From Arbacia lixula (taxonomy: Eukaryota; Echinodermata; Echinoidea; Arbacioida; Arbaciidae), in the NCBI GenBank assembly GCA_963669155.1, contig OZ022591.1, positions 7,082,851 to 7,146,850 on the forward strand: a DNA stretch of 64,000 nucleotides, in the 5' to 3' direction. Numbering within the stretch: position 1 is the stretch's first letter; each line of letters opens with the position of its first letter. The translations under genes and the position numbers were made by a program. Shown here piece after piece: positions 26,173-38,000 of this stretch. The notes below the pieces were generated by a model. The model was given only the letters and a program-made list of their open reading frames with translations, had not been told where the DNA came from and searched no databases.

Positions 26173-27828
26173 AATCGGCACTGGGAGTCACATGTAACGT
26201 AATCTACGAAAATTGTGTCATTAATTTTTTACGGAACTTATACGACTTTATTTTTAAGTGATTACTTTTGCGTAAATTGCGTAAATACTGAATTATGTGC
26301 TGTAATTATCTGACTTATACTCCAAAACTTCTGTCTCCTTGATAGACACTTATTTATGATTTTTATCCAATGTATATCAAAGAAATGGCTTTTCAATTTT
26401 TGTTGATGATCTAATTTCCTTTTTGTCGATAGGATTCCGTTCGCGGCACTAGCATCATGTCCTCAAAAGCTCTGCAAAGACTTAAAAAAATAAAGTCATG
26501 AAGTACGTATACATTGCGGCCGACCTTTAAAGGGGAAGTCCTGGCCAGGATTTACGTAATTTCAAAAGAAAGATATTTTTGTTCTCTCCAGAAAGATGCA
26601 TAAATCATGAAAATCAGACAAGAATTAAGAAAGAAACAATATTTTAAAATTTCAAATTTTCTTGGAAAACATATCTTGACCAGTCCTTATGAATATTCAA
26701 ATGAGTGAGTTGGTGATGTCATCCCCTCACAATTTGTCATACATATCATACATGAGATTGTGAACATTTTCATTATTTGGCAGATACAAGTGAAAGCATA
26801 TCCATGTATTAAGATATGTCAGAATGAACATCATTTCTCATTTATTTAGGTTGAATAAAACAAAAAAATAAGTTTAAGTGGCTAACACTTGAAATATGAG
26901 ATTTTTCATCATTTTTGTAACTGAAATGTGTTGAAAATTATGAGAGAATGACATCAATTCCCTCAGAGTATTCATAAGGACTGGTCAAGAAATGTTTTCC
27001 GAGAAAATGTGAAATTGAAAAATGTCATATCTTCCTTATTTCTTGTCTGATTTTCATGATTTTTACATCATTCTGTAGGGAAAATTTTTCTTCCTCTTAA
27101 ATTATGTTAATTATGGCCCGGACTTGCCCTTTAAAAGATTTGTCGTGAAAAATGTTAAGGGTTGATTTAATGCCCTCGCGGGCTATATAGTGTTAAATAA
27201 TGAAGTGTACGTCACAGTACTCTAGTGACAGTGACTGTTGATGATGAAATGTTTCAATTTGGATAATGATGACAAACGAGGATTTTGATAATGGGTGTAA
27301 TCAAAATGCACAGAGTAATTCCATGCAATTCAATTTATTGTTATAAAAAGAAAGATAAACATTTTATTACAATCCATTAAACAAACACATAGTGAAACAT
27401 TGCACATAAACAGCATACGGAAAAAATACATTATTGTGTTTTTTTTTAATTTCCATTTTCATTTATTTATTTTTATCTATTATTTTTTTTAAATTTATTT
27501 ATTTATTTATTATTTATTATTATTATTTATTTTTTTTTTTTTTTTTTTTGGGGGGGGGGGGGGGGGGTGCGTTCGTACTCTGCAACCCCCCACCCCCTTC
27601 CCCCGGCGACTATTTTAGCAAAGGTTTGTTTTGGCAAACAAAATATGCACTGTCGCTAGTTGGCGCTCTTTGAAATATTATTCACACACACACTCACACA
27701 CGCGTAAGAGACGATCTGTGTGAATGACTTTTTCAACCGACCCTTGTTGGACACAAACTGAAAACAGGGCAGTGTCCAACAAGGGTCGGCAAAAGAGACG
27801 ATGTCCCACATTGGTATTCCATACGCGG

Positions 27829-27867
<39 letters not shown>

Positions 27868-30800
27868 ATAGCAGGGTGACTAGTAGATCGCCTTATTGTG
27901 AAGGTTTGGTGTAAGTTAGCTAGCTGCTATCATGGCTGCAGATGTTCCCAAGTAATTTTAATTATCACAGTTAATAATAAAAACAAGAGAAAAGAAAGAC
28001 ATATGAACCATTAGTGTCCCATAAGTGTCACGTACACATATATGCCTATCAGTTGATCTCCATGTGATCAAACATCTTTACTCTGTGCTTGGATGAATTT
28101 TCTTATTATTGTAATATAAAGATTCAAATTAAGTCTATTTCTTGCAAACTTTAAAACCTTTAACCTTGGATGGATTTGAACATCATCTCATCAGTTCTTC
28201 TCAATGTGTCCAATCATCTTCCCATCACATTCACTTGGAACTTGCTTTGTTTTTGTAAAATGAAACACCACATGCTTTGGCCAGTGCTGGCACACTGCAG
28301 TAACCTTTGACCTCCGGACAGATGCGACCCAAATTTTACACTGCTCACCGTTTTACAATGCAAAGTTTGTAGCGAATTTATCAAGAAATGGTTGAAATTC
28401 AACAGATAGGGTGCAGAAAGAAAGATAGGCAACCCATAAACATGATGCCTATAGCCACTTTGCAGCATGGAGATATTAACATTTTAAAAATTTAAAGTGA
28501 TTTAAAAAGTACGTACCTCAAACTCTTTCCGCAGTTTCTCTGGCGGTCCAAAGAGAAGGAAGAGGTTCATTCCATACATGATGAGCAGAGCTACGCAGTA
28601 TGGCCCTGGGCAAGTGAGGGAGACAGACAAAATGAGAGGATAGCTTCAAGCGTCCTAGAAATGGGCAAAACTCCCCCTTTTTAATTCAAATGTGCAATTC
28701 ATGTCAGTAAAAGCACGAAAATTAGAACTAGAGCAATTCGACTGCCACGCAGTCTATAAATATGCCTCCGCCTCTTTGCTATTCTCAGAAAATGTGTAAG
28801 TTTGGTGGGCAATGTACCATTGCTCCCATGTGAAATGAAAATATCACATTATATTTTTCCAAGTTTAGCCTAGTTTGGCAATGTTCAATGACTTTTGAAC
28901 TCTTACTTCTTTGACTTCCAATCTGACCAGTCTGTCTAAATCCATCCTTGTATCAAGTTTGTTTAAAATTAGCCAATTTTGGGGTGAAGTTCATTGACCT
29001 TTGACCTTTCAGGAATTTTACCCAAACTTCACCAGTCTACCTCCATGAAGTAATACATCTCTGTACTATGTTTGGTTTGAATTGGATCATTAGTATTGGA
29101 TTCAATGTGAAAAATATCTATTTGGGGGCAATTTTTAGCCAATTCTGGCAAAGTTCATTGACCTTTGATCTCTGACCTTTGAGAAATTTCACCAAAAATG
29201 TCATGCAGTCCTACCCCCAAGTAGTGATCCATCTTTGCACCATGTTTGGTTGGTATTGCATCATTGGATTTTGATACATTTTGAAAATTATCACTTTGGG
29301 GGCAATTATTAGCTAATTTTTGACAAAGTTCATTGACCTTTGACCTTTGAACTCTCAGGAATTTTACCCAAACTTTCACCAGTCTACCTCCATAAAGTGA
29401 TGCATCTCTGTACCATGTTTGGTTAGAATTGCGCCATTGGATTTGGATTTGGGTTCATTGTGAAAAATATCAATTTTTGCAAAGTTCATTGACCTTTGAC
29501 CTCTGACCTTCCAGCCATTTCACCAACAATGTCACCAATCTAATCCCAAAAAGTGATCCATCGTTTCACTACGTCTGGTTGGAATTGCACCAATGGATTT
29601 GGATTTATTGTGAAAATTTACAAGTTTGGGGCAATTTCTAGCCAATTTTGGCAAAGTTCATTGACCTTTGACCTCTGAACTTTCAGGAATTTACCAAATA
29701 TGTCACCAGTCTATCCCCAAGTAGTGATCTATCTTTGTACCATGTTTAATGAGAATTGCATCCTTGGATTTGGATTTATTGTGAAAAGGGTCAATTTTTG
29801 GCAAATTTTCACAAATTTCATTGACCTTTGACCTCTGACCTTTCAGGAATTTTACCAAAAATGTTACCAGTCTATCTCCAGGTAGTGATCCATCTTTGTA
29901 CCATGTTTAATGAGAATTGCATCCTTGAATTTGGATTTATTGTGAAAAAGGTCAATTTTTGGCAATTTTTACAGAGTTCATTGACCTTTGACCTTTGACC
30001 TCAATCAGATTTGACCCCAATTTTACACACTTCATTAGTTTCATGCAATACATACATGTACCAAGTTTGAAGCAAATCTGCTAAACGGTTCTCAAGATAT
30101 TGCCAAAAAGGATTCGGGACGGACGGACGGACGGACGGACGGACGGACGGACAACCCGAAAACATGATGCCTCCGGCCACTTCGTGGCGGAGGCATAAAA
30201 ACACATTGGCACAAATTCATCTCCAAATAGGCAGAAACAAAATTTAGGATTGTTTAGCATTGTCAAAGTTGAACTAGAGCAATTCGACTGCTGTGCAGTC
30301 GATAAATATGCCTCCGCCTCTTTGCTAGCTCTATTTAGATTTATTCTCAGAAAACCTGTTTGGTGGGCAATGAACCATTTAATTCCTATGTGAAATGAAA
30401 ATATCATATTCTGTTTTTCCATGTTCGGCCAAGTTTACAATATTCATTGACCTCTGACTTCCAATCTAATCAGTCCATCTAAAGCCATCCTTGTATCAAG
30501 TTTGTTTAAAATCAGCCAATCTGGGGGTAAAGTTCATTGACCTTTGACCTTTCAGAAATTTTAACCACACTTTCACTCGTGTACCTCCATGAAGTGATAC
30601 ATCTCTGTACCATGTTTGGTTAAAATTGAACCAATGGTTTTGCATTCAATGTGAAAAATTTTAAATTTGGCTCAATTTTTAGCCAATTTTGGCATAGTTC
30701 ATTGACCTTTGACCTCTGACCTTTGAGAATTTTCACCAAAAATATCATCAGTCGACCCCCAAGTAGTGATCCATCTTTATATTATGTTTGGTTTGTATTG

Positions 30801-32034
30801 CACAATTGGATCTTGATTTATTTTGAAAAATATTACTTTGGGGGCAATTTTTTAGCTATTTTTGGCAAAGTTCATTGACCTTTGACCTTTCAGGAATTAT
30901 ACCCAAACTTCCATCAATCTACCTCCATGAAGTGATACATCTCTGTACTATGTTTAATTAGAATTGCACCATTGAATTTGGGTCTATTGTGAAAAATATA
31001 AATTTGGGGCCAATTTTTAGAAAATTGTTGCAAAGTTCATTGATCTTTGACCTCTGGCCTTCCAGGAATTTCACCAAAAAATGTCACCAGTCTATTCCCA
31101 AGAAGTGATCCATCTTAGTACCATGTTTCATGAGAATTTCATTTTTGGATTTAGTTTTATGGTGAAAAATGTGAAGTTTGGGGCAGTTTTTAGCCAATTT
31201 TGGCAAAGTTCATTGACCTTTCACATCTGAACTTTCAGGAATTTTATCACAAATGTCAGCAGTCTATTCCAAAGTAGTGATCTATCTTTGTAGCATGTTT
31301 CATGAGAATTGCATGCTTGGATTTGGATTTATTGTGGAAAATATAAAGCTTGGGGCAGTTTTTAGCCAATTTTGCCAAAGTTCATTGACCTTTCACCTCT
31401 GAACTTTCAGGAAATTTATCAAAAATGTCACCAGTCTATTCCCAAGTAGTGATCCATCTTTGTATCATGTTTCATGAGAATTGGATCCTTGGATTTGGCC
31501 TTATTGTGAAAAAGGTCAATTTGGGGCAATTTTTCACAAAGTTCATTGACCTTTGACCTTTGACCTCAATCAGAACTGACCCCTATTTTACACACTTCAT
31601 TGGTTTTATGCAATACACACATGTACCAGGTTTGAAGCCAATCTGGTTAACGGTTCTCAAGATATTGCCTAAACGGATTCGGGACGTACGTACGGACGGA
31701 CGGACGGACGGACAACCCGAAAACATAATGCCTCAGGCCACTTCGTGGCGGAGGCATAAAAATCAGTGAAATGAGGCAGTAATGTTGCTGTTGAGCACAG
31801 TTCTTTATTTTTTGTATGCACAAAGGCAGAATTGTATTCAATGAACAATGATGATGCGTACAAATAGGCTGAGACTCAATTTACATTAAAAGGTCATTAT
31901 TGCATTGTATATTTACAGGGTAATAGTAAAATACTTGCACAGTGCCCATGTCTTGTAATTCAGATATCAAGCAGACAAGTCACTCTCACTCTCTGTTGAA
32001 ATCCTGTTTTTTATATTCATGTCTCTCTCCCCCC

Positions 32035-32067
<33 letters not shown>

Positions 32068-35000
32068 AGTGCCGTATCTAGAGACAAAGGCAATCATGGC
32101 ATGCCACAAATCTCTGTTCCCAGCTTTCTGGATCAGCTCCACCTACAGCTGACCTGCACCTCTCTCTGCAAACCAAGCATTTAGACTGGTCATCTGATTA
32201 ATCTGATTCCTTCCTCTTCCCCTCTTTCCCTCTTTCTTTCCTATCATTGCTAGGTATTGATGTACCTAACCCATAGATGCCAACCTCTTGACACAAAAAA
32301 TCAGACTGAATATCCTAAAAAAAAATCAGATATTTTAAAGAGAAAAATCACATTTTCGTGAAAACTCAACACGACCACTGGCCTGTTGGCCTGGGCCAGT
32401 AAAATGTTAGCAAAATGTTTAACCGGTAAGAATGGGCAAATGAAATGTTTTTTTTTTTTTTTCGTATCCTAACTGAGCTGATTTTGAGATCTTTGAGCTG
32501 TTACGGTGCACACATTGGGATCACAGTGAGATCATCAAACTTCCATGTGCGCACTGTACACTACACAAACTGCATACACTTCATCAATGATGCACATATT
32601 TTAAAAAAAATTTTTTTTAAATGGTATAGAGGGTCTTTCCCATCGCAGTCCGGAGACTGAATTAAATGGGATGTTACAGTGTGAGCCCTTGTCGCTGAAT
32701 ACAAGAACATATTATACACATGTATGTGCACCATCTCCACTCCCTGGGGAGTATTCCTTGCCCGCTGCACGATATCGGCGCTGGGTCAAGATCATTCACA
32801 TAATCGTCCACCTCCTACCAGGTACCCATTTATACTCCTGGGTGGAGAGCAGCAATGTGGATAAAGTATCTTGCTGAAGGACACAAGTGCCATGGGTGGG
32901 ATTGAACCTGGGACCTTGAGATCTTCAGTCACAGTACACAACCACCACACCACGACACCTCCACATATGCATGCGACATATGGAAAGCCCTATAGGACAA
33001 AATGCAGGACAATGACAGAAGGTCAGGAAATTGAAATCTACTTGAAATCTACTTGTAAATATGATAAAATCATACTGCTTGACATCTCTGCTAACCCATA
33101 GTTTACGCCAAGGCCAAGGAGACTTACAGTTAGTGTAGAGCTCCTTGCGGTAGGGGCTTCCCGGGGAGAAAGCTACGGCTGAGTTGAGGTACAGGAAGCA
33201 GGAGAGAGTGAAGATGGCTGTGTTCTCAAAACTCAAGATGTAGACGTCGTCCTCGTCATACACAGGAGGAGTGTACCTGCAGAGATGTTATATGAGGACA
33301 AATAAAGAATATTATTTGTCTGCGGTACGATTGTATAGCAGACAAATGTTGTTTGTATCGTTAATTAATGCATACTTATGTTGGGTACGGGGCCGTCGCC
33401 CCGATGGAATGTAATTTGCATAGGCAGCTCGTACAGGTGTGCGAGCTAATTCAGCCACGGTGACCAGGGCACGTACGGGGGTACGTGGCTTCAATTAGTA
33501 CGTAATTGAATCATTCTAGCTTGAACTTTCAACGAGACAACTTTTATCTGCAATGAAAGTGTGTTGTTTATGTTATGACATGACTGTGTTTCCTAAGGTT
33601 TTCCAGAGTTTTTATTCTCGTCGAGTTTTATCTCTGGTTTTTTATCCTGGAACACGCTCGGTCCTGTTTCCTGAAGGAAACGAGAAGAAATGTTTGTTAA
33701 ACATTCATACATGATAAAAGGCCGGCTCCCAGTAGTCGTTGTCAGGCTATCCCACAATAATTGAAGTGTATTATTGTGTTATTTGTTTGTTTTGGGAGCC
33801 AGAGGGTTGACAGATGAAATAATATGTGTAATTATAGAACAGACTGTGTGATAATGAAAATTAAGTGAAACAAGCTAAAACGACTGCATGACAGAATTGC
33901 ATTCTAAAATGAAACATATGTGAATTTTTGTCCCCGTTTCCTTTCCTTTTTATTTCTCACCCTGTAAGTGGGTCAAATATCCTAAAAGACTACGAGCACA
34001 AGGTGTTACTGACAGTTTGACATTTTTGTCTATATAGCAGTTATCAATACACTCTGTTGCTGTTTGGAGGTTCATGACACGCTTCCCAATCAAAAATGAT
34101 TATGTACACGCCGGCTTTTACAATGTTCTTATTACTTTGAACTGAGGGCATCAACTTCCATGAGCATGTCACCGATGCACACTGCAGCTGGGCGGCTTTT
34201 TGGTGCCAAGTTGATGACCCCTGCGCAAATTCACTTTTTTGTTTAGTGCTAATACTCAAGAAGTGACATTGTTAAAAATTAACACCAGGGGTTCATTTCT
34301 GTTTTGTTATTTTTCTCTCAATCTTTTATAAATTTTTTCTCACTCAATTGCTCTCATGATTTTTAGCAGACACATTTGATTACCATGGAAATATAGAAAG
34401 AACATTTCAACTCCGCACTCACCAGACTTGCATCCTGATGGCCACATAGACCAGTGCCTGCAGGATGATCTGTATGATCACGTTGGCCACCATGGCGAAG
34501 ATGATGGTGGCCGTCATGAGCTGGGGTGGCGGGGGTATCTTGGCCAGCACGGGGTAGGCCTCGTTACGGCCCATCAGAAGGATCACCACGGTGCTGAGGA
34601 TGATGTCGATGTACAGGAACTGAAGGTCGCCGATGTAGCCCGAGGCATAGAGCAGGATCATAGCCGAGGTGAACTGGATCATGCTGTACAGCGCCATGAA
34701 CTTGAACATGCCGAAGGATGTGGTGAGGGCCGCTCGACCCTCCCTGACAAACAAAGAGAAAGATTTTAAAATTACTTCTGGTATATGAAGCCATATTTTT
34801 AAGGTGATATTCATAGAAAATCACAAAAAAAGGAAATTATGTTTAAATGGAAAGTCGCGATGATATACAATGATAATCATACAAGTACACCAGATGAACA
34901 TATATGTAGCTCAATCATTGCACATGTAAATTCAGACCTTGAGTCTTGACATTTCAATGTTCTTTGAAAGCTTCATGTTTTACATTGCCTTTTCGTGTGG

Positions 35001-38000
35001 GTCCAACCTTATATTTTCAGTTTAGGTAAATCATCGATGTGGAAATCTAGAGGCGTTGGATGAAAACTACCTGGAATAATGTTGACTCGAGACATGAAAC
35101 AAAGAGGAGCGTGAGAAGACAGTCTTGTGAAAATGATACCTTTCATGATTATGACCCTCTTAACAAGACGGTCGCAACCCAGAAAGTGAATGGTGACAAA
35201 AATTGTCACCATCACAAGCATGCACTCATGTGCTCCTCATTGTATCATGTCAGGAATATAAACTAGACAACGTCATTTGAAAAGCGGAATTAAATAAAAC
35301 TGTTGTAAACTAAGTGTTTACTCACGTCTTACAGTTAAAGGTCAGGGTTAAATTCAGAATAAGGTATTGGAATTGGACATCAAGGGAGAAAAAGCATGTG
35401 GATCAACAAAAAAGAATAATATCCCATGAGGCAAATAGTGACAAAAGACGTCTTCCCTACAAGCATACTTCATACGCTGCTATCCAATTCAAGATTCTTC
35501 AAGCTTGAAATAGGCAGATCGCCCCGATTGTACATCTCATGGCAGATACTGGAAATTGACATTTGAAGTGCACATTCCAGGCTTCTTGGTTTTATCCTTG
35601 GCATCATTAAACTAACAAACGGTCTATCCCATAATACTCACTTCATAATGGACGGGATGCAGGAGATATCGTGAATATTTGATGTGAACGGCGCCGCCAC
35701 GGACGCCTCTGCCTCCGAGAGTGCCACGCCAACATGAGCAAGCTTGAGGGCGCCACAGTCGTTGGCTCCGTCTCCGCACATCCCCACGTGGTACTCCAGC
35801 AGCTGCAGGATCTCAATGAGCTGCATCTTCTGGTCAGGAGACATGCGGGCAAAGACCTGGGCATGGACCGCCAGCTGGGGATGATAACAATGATAAAGAT
35901 GACAAGAAGAAGAAGAGGAAGTCAAAGGAGGAGAAGGAGTAGGAGATGTATCTCAATGAACTGCATCTTCTGGTCTTCAGACATGTAGGCAAAGACCTGG
36001 GCATGGACGGCCAGCTGGGGATGATAACAATGATAAAGATGACAAGAAGAAGAAGAGGAAGTCAAAGGAGGAGAAGGAGTAGGAGATGTATCTCAATGAA
36101 CTGCATCTTCTGGTCTTCAGACATGTAGGCAAAGACCTGGGCATGGACGGCCAGCTGGGGATGATAACAATGATAATGATTAAAAGAAGAAGAAGTCAAA
36201 GGAGGAGAAGGAGTAGGAGGTGTATCTCAATGAACTGCATCTTCTGGTCAGGAGACATGCGGGCAAAGACCTGGGCATGGACCGCCAGCTGCAGAAAAAA
36301 AACAAGCATCATCATGATGACAAGAAGAACAGGAAGAGGAAGAGGAGGAAGAAGAAAGAGAGGAATCAGGAGAAAAAGAGGAAGGAGGAGAAGGAAAACA
36401 AGAAAAAATAAGGAGAAGAAAAGAAAAGCAGAAAAAGGAGAAGAGGAAGAGGAGGAAAGATGATCAAAAGAAGAAAGGAAAGGAGAAGATAAGGTAGAAG
36501 AAAAAGGAGAAGAAGAAGAGGGGGAAGAAGAAGAAAAGAATGAAAATGAAGAGGAAGGAGGATAAGAAGAGAAGGAAGAGGCAGGAACAGAAAAGGATGA
36601 AGAGAAAGAAGAAGAAAAGGGAAAAAAAAGAGGGAGAAGAAAGACCCCTTACATGATTTTAAACATGAAAGTTATTCACCTTTTTCATGAGTTCTGGTTC
36701 CAACTCCCTGATGAGTCCAAACGTCTTACCATCCATGGCAAACGTTGTTCCGTTCATATTCCCCACATCAATCATCACATCATTGGACGTCTGCAGGGGT
36801 AAAGACAATGAGATCTAAATAATGCTTTCATTTCTAAATACCAGAGCAATCACAGTCATTCCAATGTTACAAGTATGCTCTATATTCCATTTTCTCCATC
36901 CTTCAGATTTTCTCTGAGCAGCTCTTGTCAAACTACTCATCAAAGAATAATTCAACTGACTACCAGGACTAATCAAGGTGCATTTTAACTCGACTATACA
37001 GTAATTCATAGTCTCACTTCATATAGCATGATCAGATTAAGATTCAGGGGGGTGTTTCTTCAAGCAGTTTGTAAGTTACGAACGACTTAATGCATGCCTG
37101 GTGACCTATTTTTTTTGCTAAATGAGATTTGTTCCTTTTTCAATATAGTGGGAGTGAATTTCCTAAAATCGTAATCAAATTTGACATATTATGTACTCTG
37201 TATTCAGATGCTTGCTAACATTGAGAATTTTAATCTGCAAACATCAGATTCCAACAACTTAAGCTGCATGGTCACTACTCCCATTAGGTCAGATTCCCAT
37301 TTCGCATAAATACAAAAGTGAATATACACACTGAAGAGTTCAGGTTATGGTAAAAGGTAAGGATGAGATTCAGGTAAGGGAATTTGACAAAATGTGAGTG
37401 AATCATATAAGTGTTCAGAGTACACAGCCATTGAAGTTTGAATCATGATTAGGGTAAGGTATGACAAAATGGACAAAACAGGCGTAACAAACATGTCAAC
37501 GTACCACAGGCTGCATGGCAGTGTTCACATTACTTTCAGTCTTTTCTTTCCCTTCATTCTTGTTCTCCTGAAACTCCACCGTCTGATACTGGACATCCAG
37601 TTTATCCCCGTTCAGCGGCGCCGCGGCAGAGACATGCATGACCTTCTTTCCAGGCTTAATGACGCTGCATTTCCGGGCGACGTTCACTGCTGTGAGAATG
37701 TTGTCACCTGTAAATTAGATGAAAGCTATTATTACCCTGTTTGAACAAGATTCAATATAGAAATAAATAAATGAAATTACTTTGATTGTGCATACTTGGA
37801 AGGCAATCATTTTACAAGCAACTTCCCCTCCATACTCCTACCTCTTGCTCTACCCTACTGTTCTCTCTTCTTTTCTTCACCTTCCTATTCTTGCGCTCTA
37901 GTCTCCTCCATCATTCATTCTTGCATCCTGACCCAACCCCACCCCACCCCAATCCATCTCTTCATGTCATTCCACCACAATGTTCGCTCACCACTTCCAT

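Larger units (their letters stand above)
2946..28516 (-). other. Last intron of the ATPase gene, 25.6 kb
   Basis: It is bounded by the donor of the M9 exon and the acceptor of the M10 exon. It contains the plus-strand SET gene, a decayed zinc-finger/recombinase-type gene, a TIR element with a C2HC zinc-finger ORF, the 38-bp minisatellite arrays and several hairpin elements. From about 4210 to 5440, 5545 to 6640 and 7820 to 9050 I see no gene, only AT-rich sequence. Confidence 0.8.

Noticed and set aside
32898-32956. Possible tRNA gene
   Set aside because: A- and B-box-like sequences are present, but no cloverleaf stems close; a tRNA-derived SINE explains it better.
34428-34769. Plus-strand 113-residue His/Asp-rich ORF
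   Set aside because: It is the antisense shadow of the ATPase M5-M7 exon.
36086-36463. Plus-strand Lys/Arg/Glu-rich ORF of 125 residues
   Set aside because: It runs through the purine tract and the antisense of the repeated ATPase exon edge.
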